Shown here: one piece after another, positions 24,393 to 37,199 of the stretch
Numbering within the stretch: position 1 is the first letter of the stretch
Layout: every line of letters starts with the position of its first letter
Assembly (NCBI RefSeq): GCF_048771995.1
Contig: NC_133043.1
Span: 6,131,001-6,195,000, forward strand
Direction of reading: 5' to 3'
Source: Taeniopygia guttata
Taxonomy: Eukaryota; Chordata; Aves; Passeriformes; Estrildidae
Length of the DNA stretch: 64,000 bases
Program-made: the position numbers and the translations under genes
The notes under the pieces: model-generated
The model's database searches: none
Told to the model about the DNA's origin: nothing
Seen by the model: the letters and a program-made list of their open reading frames with translations, nothing else

Positions 24393-24575
24393 ATGTCGGG
24401 GACGCGCTGCCAGGCGCTGTACCCCTTCTCCGGGGAGCGGCACCGGCAGGGGCTGCGCTTCGCGGCGGGTGAGCTGATCACGGTGCTGCAGGTGCCAGAC
24501 GGCGGCTGGTGGGAAGGGCAGAAGGAGGACGGGCTGCGCGGCTGGTTCCCGGCCAGCTACGTCCAGCTGCTGGAG
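24393..24575 (+). CDS. GAS7: GAS7 exon 1: SH3 domain (61 codons)
   Basis: From ATG, MSGTRCQALYPFSGERHRQG through GWFPASYVQLLE. The complete SH3 domain sits in one exon inside the CpG island. Donor GAG|GTAGGA, phase 0. The reading frame is also open upstream of the ATG through the minisatellite, but the protein family begins here. Confidence 0.95.
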
Positions 24576-27500
24576 GTAGGAGCGGGGCCGCGGGGCGGGA
24601 GGGGCCGGTCCGGCGATGTCCCGCGGGGGAACCGGCGGTCCCGGGGCTGGCTCGGTGCTGCTGTTGGATCTCCCTCGGGATCGCTGTGCCCTGCTCCGGG
24701 CAGGTGTCCCGGCACCCCGGTGCTGTAAGGATCCGCTCGCCCGGCCTCGCCCCGGCAGGCAGAGCGTTTGGTGCTCGTGGCTGTAGCCATGGAGAGGCAG
24801 AGCTCAGGTGCGTGGCGAGCTGCTCCGCACGATTGGGTTTTCACAGGCGCTGGGCAGCAGCACAAGTCGGTGAGCGGCTGCGGTGATGCAGCCCGTGGCG
24901 GTCGCTCACGAGGGTCGGATGGTGGGCTAGTTCCGCTCCTCATTACCTTTCACTGAACCCGTCGTGGAATGTGTTGTGGAAGAGGTAATTCAGGTATAGG
25001 ATGATGGAATCACAGAATGGGTTGGGTTGGATTGGAAGGGACCTTAAAGTTCGTCTCATCACACCCACTCTCACATGTGCAGGAACACCTTCCATTAGAC
25101 CAGGTTGCTCCAAGTCCTGTCCAACCTGGCCTCGGACACTTCCAGGAGAAACCACAGGTTTTCTGGGGATCACCGCCTTCGCAAAAGAGAATTTCTTCCT
25201 AATGTCTATTATAAATCTGCCCTTCTTCAGCTTGAAGCCGTCCCCCCTTCACTCCACGCCCCTCTCCAGTGTCCTTCCCCAGTATCTGCAGGTACTGGAT
25301 GATTCTCTAAGTTCTCCCTGGAGCCATCTCTTCCTCTGTTGCAGCAGTTCCCCAGCCAGCTGCAGTCACCTCGCTGCTACACCTGTGGCATGGCTCAGGG
25401 AACCCCAGCAGGGTTAAGGCAGGTTGTGCAGACCCGTGGACTTTCTGTCAGGATACTGAAAAGTTCTGTCAGCTTCAGTCATTTTCAGGGCCCTGACAGC
25501 TGGGATGACAGTTGGATTCCCACCTCGGGACTGCTTGTGCCTGAATGTGTTTACGGCTTTCAGTCCATGCAAACAAGACACCATATGAGGGTAAAAAATA
25601 CGTCCATGAAGAGTGCCTTCACAATCTCTGCATGTGAATTCTGAAACATCTTACACACTAAAGCAAGAACTTGCCGTGACCCCATCAGTCCTCTCCTCGC
25701 TGGCCATGCCTTGTTGTCATTTGGAGCTTACGCCGGGGCTGGGGACATGGCAGTGGTGTCCAGGAGCATCTCCCTGCGGTGAGTGGGCTGAAGCCATTCA
25801 CAGCACATTTCTCAGGTCAGCCTGTGTTTGTCCTCCCCTTCCAAGGGGAATCAGCCAGCCTTCTTTGCTTATATGCAAGGCAGGCAGTGCCCAGCCCCAG
25901 TTTTCCATGCACACTTCCCAGGGAATCCAGAGAAGCAGAGTCCTGAGCAAAACCTGCCCACCAGCTGCCTGTTGAGCTTTTCTGTGAGGTGAAGATTTTG
26001 TGCAAAAGGGCATTTTGCTCACAAGTCTGGTGCTGCCTTTGGATTTCTCTTGTCCAAATAATTTTAAAATCTATGATGTTTCCACTGATTTCCTGTTTCT
26101 TACTAATTTTCCTGGAAAGACAGGAAAGTAGAAGCAAGAATTGCCGATGAATGAGGCATTGGGCTTTCCCATGCAACTGACGCACTTGGGATTTCTTTTG
26201 TTAGTTTCAGAGTGTGAGAGTCCTGTTGTTTGTCAGTTTTGCCACCTACAAGATCATTTATTGAGGTACATGAATGGTTTCACAAATTGCTAAATGTTTA
26301 CACATCTAGGAATTTGGGAGTTGTTTGAGGAAAAATGTATCATGAGATGCGAAAGATTCTGCTGAGCAGAGGCAGTGGGGAATTGCTTCAAAATCCCATA
26401 ACTTTGCTCTCCTGTCAGCTCCTTCTCAGAAACTCTTGTTTCCCTGCTTAAGTCTGAGCAAGTTTCACCATGCTCAGATCAGTGCCCACACCCCATAAAT
26501 GTTATTTTCTGACCCTCGGCTTGTGTACCACCCACAGCTTTGATGGAGACCACTTGTCCACACAGCCTGGCCCCCTTTCCCTTGGGCAAGAAAAAAGAAG
26601 AAAAGATAAATGGCAAGGTTTGAGTGTGTTCACTCTGGCATGTTTTCCTTTTCTCCAGAGATGGTACCTAATAAGGACTATGAACTGGAGTTTAAAAATA
26701 CATCAAATGAGAGCTGATTAACCAAATCCATGGGATCACTGGTATTTGGCACACATCAGAGTAGATGTGTGAGAAGGAAGCTCTGTGTGTGTCTGTCTGT
26801 CGTGGCTCTGTTCAGGTAGCCTTTCCCTTCTCTACAGGTGGTTTATCCCTTGTGTGCAGCTTGCTCAGGGACCTGATCAATCTGCAGCCACACTGACATG
26901 GGAACTGATGTCAGGGAGGTGGTCACAGTGCATGTCCAGATGGGGCCATGGATGTCAGTCTCCTTTCTGTGCCAGCCAGTCCTTCCATGGGCTTTGGTGG
27001 CCCTGGTCTTGCAGCTCTCAGTAAGGTTCAGTGCTCTTGTCCTCAGCTGAACTTGACCACACATGGTTGTTTGAAGAGGAAGATGTTACTCTCTCCCTCT
27101 GTCCTGCCCTCATTTCCTTGTGCCCAGTTTACCCCAGCAGCCACTTGTGCTCTCTCTGGAGCCTGAAGGAGAGCTGGCTGCATTTTCTGCCACAGCAGAG
27201 ACTGAACATGCCTCGTGGCATTGCCTGCCCCCACAGCACACACCCTTTCTTCTCTCAGCGAGGCCCATCGGTGGCTGGGAGCCACCAGGAGGAGGTGACC
27301 TTCTTCTGAAGCCTTTGTGACTTGAAGCCTGCACCGTGTGTCGACAGGAAGGCTGGATTTTCTCATTTGTAGGGCTTCACACTTACCAATCCAGGGGTCT
27401 CATGTGACAGCACTGGCTCGAAAATCTGCGCTGAGTTTTGGTCCGGAGCTGAAAGAGGGAAGTGAGAAAGGTGTGAAGAACACCAGAAAGGGGAAATTGT

Positions 27501-30500
27501 GTTTTCAATTCATTCATCATAGAGATCAAGGAAAGGACCTGGGGGCAAGAGAGACATAGAGAGGTAAAGAGATAAAGACATTTGGCATCCTTTTGTTTCC
27601 TGCTCCTGTGGCTGCTGCAAGCTCACAGTGGTGAGTTAGAGGAAAACAGTGATGGTTGGAGGTTCCTGCTCAAGGCAGTGATGGAAGCAGTGAGAGCTGG
27701 AGCAGGACTGGAGGAGCTCATGGTAGGGACAAGCCAGAAATGGCATGTCTCTGTGAGCTCTGGAGAGGATACCACTATCAGAGAGCAAAAGTGATAGCAT
27801 AAACCAAAAAACTATCAAAAGCAGAGAGCAAAGAGAGAAAGGGAGGGTATCGGCCTTGTGGTGGGGTTCCAGATGGATTCCCTGAGGCTGGGCTGGTTGG
27901 GAGCAGTTGAAGAGGCTGCTGTGGTTTTAATCACAGAACCACTGGGTTGGAAAGGACCTTTGGAGATCAGCTAGTCTGGCTTGCCTGGCTATGTCTGTTA
28001 GGTTTTCAGTGTGTGCAAGGGTGGACACCACAAGGTGTTCTGGACAATGTATTCCAGTGTTTAACTACCCTCACAGTTTTTTCTTGTGTCCTTTAAAGGA
28101 ATTTGTGTCCCTTTTAAGGGATTTCCCATGTTTTAATCTGTGCCCATTGCAGCTCATCCTTTCCCTGTGTATCACTGAGACCAGTCTATATAATTTTTTT
28201 ACTGTCCCACCCATAGATTTTTATTTGCACTGATAACATCCCTCTCAAGCCTTCTCGTCTTGATGCTAAACAGTCCCAGTTCTTTCAGCCTTTCTTTGTA
28301 TGACAGATCCTCCAGACTCTTAATCATCCTCATGGCCCATTGCTGGACTCTCTCCAGTGTGTCCTTGTCTTCCTTATGTTAGATAACCAAGTACAGTTCC
28401 TTACACTGCTGTAGATAGTAGGTGAATGGAGAAATGGTCCCTAAGCAGTATTTCCTGAGCGTGAGAATCCATGGGCACTTTGTTTTTCCTTTGGCTGAGC
28501 TTGCTGTATGAGCAAGCAAAACCCTTCTGCAAGCTGAAGGGCTCGGGGAAGGAAGATGTTGATCCATAGCCTATTGAGTAGATACCATCAGCTTCAACTC
28601 TCACCTCTCTTTTGGTGATTAATAGCTATGGCAGCTGTGAGACCTGAAAATCAGGGATTTTCTGACCCTTTCCTCCCTCCTGTGTGCTTTATATTTTTGC
28701 CTGACCTTTTGACCATTGAGCAGAGCCCTCCAGGGCCCCTCAGTACCAGACTGTGGCAGCCCCAGGTAAGGCAATTGGCCTTCCCAGCCTGGAACAAGAG
28801 GGAATCTGTGCAGGTGCAGGTGAGGAGGTGGTGCACACAGAGCCAGTGGAGGGGGGTGTGTGATGCACTGAGTGATTTCTCAACAGCTCATGTTTCTTAT
28901 CCTGAGGCTGGCTGCATCAGGGTGCTTGGGATGATGATGTGTGTAGAGAGATCTGTACATCTCCAGAAGTAAGGGCAACCTGGCAGGAGGCTCAGGTGCT
29001 CCAGTTTGTGACAACCTTTATGGTGCAGGGCAGCGCAGATGTTGAGAAAGTGGGGTAGTGTGTATTCCAGGAGGTGCTTTGCATGGGACCCTCTGGAGAA
29101 ACCTCTGTTGTGTCTGATTTCTCTAGACAAGTGATTTTTGTAGTGTTGGAGAGATGTATCACTCAGTCACATTTGCAAGTGGTTTCTTTGAAAACCTATT
29201 TTTGGGCCTTGATTTTTGTATTTGTAGTTAACTAGAAATCACTTATATAAGCAGCAGCAGCAGCAACATATGCAAATTTGCTGGAAATTGTCAGCACTTT
29301 TTATAGCTTCAGTCATCCCACAGATGCAAGTCTCTGTATGAAGCACAGCGTGTGCTTCCAGAATGGATGGAGGTGGCTCTGGAATCTGACTGAGCAGGAC
29401 TTTGAGCTGCCACTGATCTTATCTGCACTCCACAGCTTGATTTACCAGAACTGTGAGGCACTTAGGAAGGAAGGAATGGTGTACTTCTCCCTGGTGCAGG
29501 CTTCACCTGCAGCTGTCAGACAGATGGTTCATTGCTTCCACTGCTGTGTAATACTCAGTGGGTAACTAAACCAACCTGGGACAGATGGAAATGTGCAATC
29601 AGCTGAGCCTGGAGGTGGTTGAACATCCAGCTGCAGGAAACATGGCATGGCATGGCACAGACTGCTTCCCTGGTGGTGCCTGGGGAGTCACACAAAAAAA
29701 GGATGGAAGGAATATATGGAAATCAAAATGGATTTTATTAATTTATTTTGTAATAACAGAATGTGTAGAGGATTTCTGTGCTAAACTGCTCTCTGCTGTC
29801 ATGGGGGCTGCATGATGTGTGTGATATGTATTAAAAGGGAGGGTGTGTTGGTACCTGTTGGAACAGAACTTTTCCTGATGCACAGAGGAGAATAAAGTTG
29901 TGTGTGCGCCTGGATGCCTGTGGGTACCTGAGCCCTGAGCTATTTGTACATGGTGTCCTTATCTCCTGCATGCAGCAATGGTGCTTTGCTTTCTCAGAAG
30001 GTTCTTCTAACATTCTTGGAGTTTGTTGCCTCACTCTCTCTCGTTCCTCCACCTCCCCACTCAAAAATCAGCTTAACATAAAATTCATGAAGAGCCACAA
30101 GAGCTGAGGGGATGTGTGATAATCTCAGGCACAGATGTGACTGCTGCCACTGCTTTTTTCTAAGGATATTCTGTGGAGCAAGTAATGTTCCAATCTGTAG
30201 TCTTGGGTGCTGGGGAAGGAATCTGGCTTTTAATCTAGTGTGGTAAGGCTGTGTGTGCTGAACCCAAAGAGTGGGTGGCACCACTGCCAAGCTGGGGTGA
30301 TCTATCGCCTATCTCCTGCCCAGGGGTGCTTGTGACACCATCCTGAGTGTTCTGGCCATTCTGCTGCCCCTGAGACAGCAATCACAGCTGAAGTGGGGAT
30401 GGCATTTCCCCTGGTGTGGCAAGTTGGTTTTCATTCTCTTGGTGCAGGGCTGGCTCCCTGATGAAGGCAGAGGGAGAGATTTGTGTGGCTGTAGATGGAA

Positions 30501-33500
30501 CCTGCTGTGGGTGTTGTCTCAGTTGGAAAAGGTGAAGTTTCCAAAGCTCATGGGTGCTGAGGCTGGTCTGCTCTGCATGATTCAACAGCAAACTGCTGTT
30601 CAAAGTGTTCATGAGAGACGTGACAATGAGAATCCTGTGGTATTGCCTTGTGGTTTAGTTTCACACAGGCTTTTTTCCCCTCTTTGTCTTTCTGTATTTT
30701 TTAGAGTTGAAACTTGTGATCATCTGACCACTGATATTTCTGGCAAATGTGAATGAAATCAAATAGAAAAGGGTGAGGAAATTGTTTTGCTGCCAGAAAA
30801 TCACTCTTTAATCAAGTTCTGAGGGAATTTAAAGCCCCAGGAGAATGTGAAGGGGATGTGAGGCTGCAGTTCACAATCCCTGTTATCCATCTAGCAATAA
30901 CTGTCTCACTCTGTTGAAGTTACAGATAAAATGTAAAAACTGAATAGTACCACAAAAAGCCAAAATTTGCGCAGAGAAGGGTCTTGAAGACAATATTTTT
31001 TATGAGCTCTTCTGTCCCCTGCAGAAGTTGGGGTGTTGCAGAATCTGGGCTCATAGGTGCTGCTTCTATAGCAGGTGAGAGCAGTCAAACTGTTGGCCTC
31101 ACAAAAATTGTATAGGACACAATTTTTAAAGATGCTTTTCCTTTATCCTTAGCTAAAAGATGAAAAAGTGCCATGGAAGGCTTAAACTGGAGTATCTCTT
31201 ATGGCCTGTGGATTACAAAAAGGGTCTAAAACACTCTCCCTGCACGTCTGCCTTCTAGATATGCATGATTAAATGCACATTAAAATGCAAAATTAAGTTG
31301 CTGTGCACCTGCAATTTAAGGGTGGCTATAGAGCAACCATAAAAAATGTGGATCATTTAAAGACTCACTTGAATATTGTTTAGTTCCCTAAAGAATTTTT
31401 GGCTCATTCTGTGCTCTGAATGGGGCACATGTCCTGTAGGAAAATACAAGAGTGATTTCTGCAGCAGCAAACATGGAGAACTCAAGTTTCACTTTCCAGC
31501 TTGGGTGCAAAATGCACCTTCAGTGCCTTAAGTGTTTTGCCACAAACACCAGTGCTGAACGTACCACACAGCACTTTCTACTGAATGTAGTTTGAAAAGA
31601 CACGGTAGGAATAATGAGAAAATGTCAGATGCTTATTTTCAAAAAACAAAGCTTTACTTTGGTGTCCAAAATGGAAAATTTGGCTCTGTAATCAAGACCA
31701 GAAGATTCTGGCAGCTTCGATAGGATTTGGTTTTCTCTGCTTATTTCACTTTTACTTGTGGGATAATAAATGACCAGGTATAATTAACTAGTCATTTAAC
31801 TAACTAGATTAAACCTGTGTTTTATGCTCCATGATTCCTTATCTTCCATGGTTGCTTATGAAGTACATTATTATCAGTAATGTGCCCCAATGCTCATCAT
31901 CAGAATCTGAAGTATCTGAGTGTGTTCTCAGGACTTGGTTTTTTTTTGTTATTTTGTTATTTTATTTTTGTTATTTTGCTGACTGCTGACACCAAGTGCT
32001 ATCCCAAAGATAGGACATTGTTTTGGAGAAGCTTCACAATAACAGCAGCAGGTGGTATCTCTTTTGAAAATATTTGGGTCTGTTTGCAGTTGTTTTCATT
32101 GTGGCCACACTGCAACTCAGGGCAGGAGGAGTTTCTCACTTTGCACGTGTTCATCCTCTTCTCCCCATCGACGGCAAAGGGAGCCAGCCACTACTAACTT
32201 GTGTCTTGGAGTGTTTGACACAAGGCACTGATATTTCTGTCTCTGATTTCTGACATTCCCGGGGAGCACTCATTTTGGGCAGCTTTCTCAGCATCCTGCA
32301 CTTCTGGACTGTGCCTTGTTCCCTGTGCGAGGCAGGTTTGCTGAAGTCTCCCAAAAGCTGCAGTGGCTGCTCCCTGTGTGCTCCTTTCCAGGAGCCTGCA
32401 CAGCTCTGCCTTTGCAGACAGGGACAGAGGACTTGGGGAAACCCGAAAGCAGCATAATGGAATTGGTGCTCCCCACACTCTGCTTTGCAAACTGCCATCA
32501 GTTCATGTCACTACAAAGTGTCATTTGCCATATTTAATTACCTGTCACACTCCATTTTATTGGTATGAGCTCTGGAGTATGCAGAACAGCGTGAAACCAG
32601 GGCCAGCAGTTTGCTCAGACACTATTTTCCAAGTTTGTGCTTCAACTAGTGTTTGTCTGGAAAAATTTAAGTAGGCTTCAGCGTATTTGGAATTCTTTAT
32701 GCCACGCCACTGTGTAGAACATTGCCTGTTGAGAGGAGCTCTGTGCAGGGTTGGTATGTGGCAGGGCTGGTAACAGGTTTGCCCTGTACCTGCAGAGCAG
32801 GTGAGCAGGCTGAGGCTCTGCAGCACGGGACTAGGCATGGCAGAGCCCCTTGCATACCTGCCATAGCTGCAGAAGTGCACTTGTGACTGGGAGGGAGAGC
32901 AGGCTGTACATTTCCTGGGGTACAGACTCCCTCCCTGCTGTGGTGCCTTCTCAGTACCTGCTGTGGTGACTGCCCTGGGGAGCAGTCCTTTTACAGGCAT
33001 ATGGAATAGCAGAGAAAGCTTTTTGCTTGTACTAGTAATCCAGTTTTCCACATCACGCTATCAAAATAGCTTTTGTACTAGCCTAGTGCATCTGTGGTTT
33101 GCTTTTTTGCTGGCACATTCCAGAAAGGGGTGCCATGGGTTACTCAGGAGCTGCCACTCTGCATTTTGTAGAGTATATCTGGCAGCAGAACAGGCCAGCA
33201 TCTTTTAACATCCACTTTTGTCAGCATTTGTGAGCAGTCCCCTCAGTACTCAGCCATCAGCATGAGGCACTTTGGAGTTAATTTAGCTGACTGACAGATG
33301 ACTTTGGTCACTAATCTTTGAGCTCCTCAACAGGTGCAGAAGCAAAGGTTGCAAATCTTCCTTTGACATCGTTTGAGACCTGTCTGGCATTTTTCCTACA
33401 TTTGTGGTTGGTAAGAGTAGACTGTGCAGACTGTTCTTGAGCCACAGATATTCCCACTGTGATGCTGGCAGCAAAAGCACCGTGGTCTTCCAGTGTTTGT

Positions 33501-36500
33501 TTGAGCACTGGGTTTGTTTACTGCACAGATCTCTAAGGGCTTTCCCAGCTCTGTGGCACTTGGAATGGCCTCTGTTGCCACAGTCTCCAGGAACAAAATC
33601 TTTCCAGCTTTAACTCCTTTGCTGGCTATCACTTCATGTGCCCATATCCATCAGTTCTTTCCTCTCTTTGCACTGTGGAAAAAGCCCTCCATAACAGGTA
33701 ATTGGAAGTAAAAAGTCTTGGGAAGACCTGGGGTTTTGTACTGTGAAATGGATCAGACCAAGGTCCATAAGGAAGGTGTGTGATGTTCCACAGAATGCTC
33801 TGATGAGATATTCCATGATTTTCAGCAAAGAAGGGACACAGCAGATGTGAAAGCTGCAGAGGATCTGCCCTGCCCAGTGTTGCCAAAGCAGGGGCAAGCT
33901 GCAAGGCTCTTCCTCATCACAGAGAGAGAAAGCAGGGTCTCCTCTGGCTGGAAATGGAGTCTGGAATAATCAGCCTGTCCCATAAGTACTGAATTTTCAT
34001 CTTTGAAATGCCCTCTCACTCTCAGCAAGTCCAGCAGGGGATAAAAAGGAGAAAGGCATGAGAGTGAAGAGGAATCAGAGGCACAAAAATAAGAGTCTCA
34101 ATTTGATCTTCCCAAACTTGTTTTACTTGGAATCACGATAAAATCTGCTAGCTCAGGGTTAAATGTCATTGTTTACTGCACCTGCAGTGTCCTTCCTGGC
34201 AGCTCAGCCCTGCTCGTGGCTCCTGTTCACCCCCTCACAGCCCTTTCACCAGGGACGGGCCAAGCAGCTCTGAGAAAAATGCAGCAGTGGAATGGGGAGC
34301 ATGGAAGGGGTTAACATGAAGCAGCTCTCTGGGCTGCTAAAAGACCAGCTTTTGTGGAAGTCTGAGGGAAGGAACAAGGATCTTTGAGCTTGACATTGTT
34401 TGGGACATGAAAAGTACAACAGGATTTCAGTTATTACCTCCATATGTAACACTTTGCATTTATTCCCAGTGTGTTTTGTTTGTTGTGTAGTTGCCTGTTG
34501 TTTGAAGATTTACCAGAGCTCATGTAAACAATCCTATATAACCTGAACATATTTACAGCACATTTCTTGTGTTCCTGAGTTGTCTGAGGAGTGACTGGCA
34601 TCATCACTCCTCAGACACATAACCAGACCTTTGAGGCTGACCTTTGGTTTGAGGAAGACTCTTTTTGCTTCTGCTCTTTGCCTTCTGGCTTATCTATTTC
34701 TTATTTTGTATAGTAGTTTTTTCACTCCCTGTCTGCTTCTTTTCTCCTGGAAGTCTTCACAGAAAGGAGTTTATGCTTTCACAAGCATACCTGTGATAGC
34801 TGGTCTGACAGCAGACATCAGCTCTTCCAAGAGAACTACACAGAGATGCTCACGCCACCATGGCTACAACATTGCTATTGAGTTATTCTGTCATTCTGCT
34901 TAGTTTGACTGTGGTCATCTAGGCACTTTCAGAACATTCTTTGAAATTGGCTGCCTGGATCTGCTTTGTCTTCCTGATCCTTTCTAATTCACTTATTTAG
35001 CCCTTTGCTCATGTTTCCAGAATGAAACCCTGCAGTTGGCCTGTGCTGAAATGCTCCTCCTTGAGCCATTTCCACAAAACCACAAAGCCAGACCTACAGT
35101 GACAAGCTAGTGCCATACAGGAGCAGTTCCAGTTGCTACAGAAGTGAAATTTGGTCATAGAGGAGGCAGAGCTGGCAAGCTTTTGGTAGTGGGGTAGATG
35201 GAATAATTGGTACAGAGGAGTTTGGAGGAGAAAAATGGAGATGAGGAGTGACAGAGTTTGCAAGGGCTGACAGAGAATGAAGAATTAACAGAGTTTGGAT
35301 TTGATACAGATATGGCAAGGTGCCATGTAGAAATTGCACAGAAGACGAATTGTATTTCCAAGGGGTGAGCAAATGCTTAACTCAGAAAGGAACAGACAGA
35401 AACTGGTTTGATAGATGTAGTTTGTTTTGTAGTCCTGAAGAACTGTGTGCAGAATTCAACTTAAAATGCTGCTGAGGGCCGTGTGTGCAGCACACAGCTG
35501 AGCACTTCCAGCCCTGCCCATGTAATGAGCTGCCTGAGCAGCAGATTAGCTTCTACTGTGCCAGCTGCTGTATAATAGGACTAATTCATTACCCAAAGCC
35601 AAGTAATCACTCTCAATAGCAAGATTTAGGAGAGAGCCTATGACTTGTCTCATTGCACTGCAGACTGCTGATCATCACAGTGATAACTGAGACCAAATGA
35701 AGACTGGGAATAACCTCAGTCTGTTACAGAATGAAGAATAGAAACTCCTGGGATGGGGTGAGCGAGGGCTCCTCCGTGCCTGATGGGGGCTGTGTGTGTT
35801 TGGTGCCCACTGGCTCATTTATAGTCTCCAGGAGAGGAGGATTAGCCAACCTCCTGTGCCAGGTGAGCAGCTCAAGGGCAGGAACTGATAGACATGGCTG
35901 CAGTTTCTTCTTCTCTGCATGGAGTCAAGCTCCACATCCTTCCTTAGGAGCTGCTGTGCGTGCTGTGACCATCCTGCTGCCCCAGGGGGCCATCAGAAGT
36001 GCCAGCACAGGGTGTCCAGGGGCATGGCAGGTTTCTCTTAAGCTTCAAGGATGTTTTGTGCTGTTGTGTTCCAGCATGGACAGGTGAGTAGCCTTGGGGC
36101 AGGAACTTCTCAGTCCTGCAGACAAGAACAAGTTCACCCTTATTTCAAAAAGACAGAACACTCTGTTTTTTACAGCCAGCTGAGGAAGAGAAACCCCTGA
36201 GGTGAGACACTCCCAGTGCTATTTCAGATGTCCAGGCTGGAGGAGCTGGTTTCTCTTTCTCCCTGGTGATCAGGGAGCTCTGAGCACCTGCTCAGCTGAG
36301 GTCTGCAGTCCTGAGTGGAGGCAAGAGGATGGAGCAGCTCTGCCTGTGGATATGCTCAAACAGGCTGTATGGCAATCCCCACAAGGAACTGCACTGAGAT
36401 GTAGTTTTCGTGTCTTGCCAAGCTGTTTTCTCTTGCTAAGTCAGAGAGCAGGAGCCTGAGGGTGTTGTTATCAATCTGGAGTTTGAATTCAGCATCTGTT

Positions 36501-37153
36501 CTGCATCCTCCCGCTTCTTCCCCAGGCATGAGGCCAAGGTTTGGTGTCCAGGAGGTGGGACCTGCCTGCAAATGCAGGGCTGTGCTCTACCTCCCCACTC
36601 CCTCCTCCACAAACAAGGCTGCTGCAGCAGAGCAGGAAGGTGCAAATAGGATTTTTACAGCCCAGAAAACAGCTCTTGGGTTTGAATTAAATGTTCCCAG
36701 ATTGTTTTTTCCCCACCTTGCATCTGTCAAAGCCCAGCAGAAGTGTTCAGGCAGCTGGGTGCAACACCACAGGTTTCACAGAGAGGTTCCCCATCACTTC
36801 ACTGGAAGTCTCAGAAGGGAAGTAGCACAAACACTGAGGTGCCCTGGGCAGGACAAGCTCCTGACAGAAGGGACCCTGTAGGAGCTTGGTGCTCTGGGTA
36901 ATATTCAAAAAGTGTTTCCGTGACTCCTGGATTAGCTGTACCAGAGGCTGTGTTGCAATACTGGCTTTTTCCTGCTCTTCACAGATCTGGAAATTTGTGA
37001 TCATTTATTTTTATGTTAAGTGTAGATTTAAAAATTAATTCTATCTTTTTCACAAAAGCATATGACTTAATAACCCCATGGACTTAAAAATCCATTCTAA
37101 AGTAGTGGAATATAATCAGCAGACTCAACAGAACTTTCTTGTTTTCCCTAGGT

Positions 37154-37199
<46 letters not shown>

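Noticed and set aside
23414-24477. Overlapping open frames of 120-400 codons upstream of GAS7
   Set aside because: All three + frames are open because the repeat units lack stop triplets. Only the part from ATG 24393 matches a protein family.
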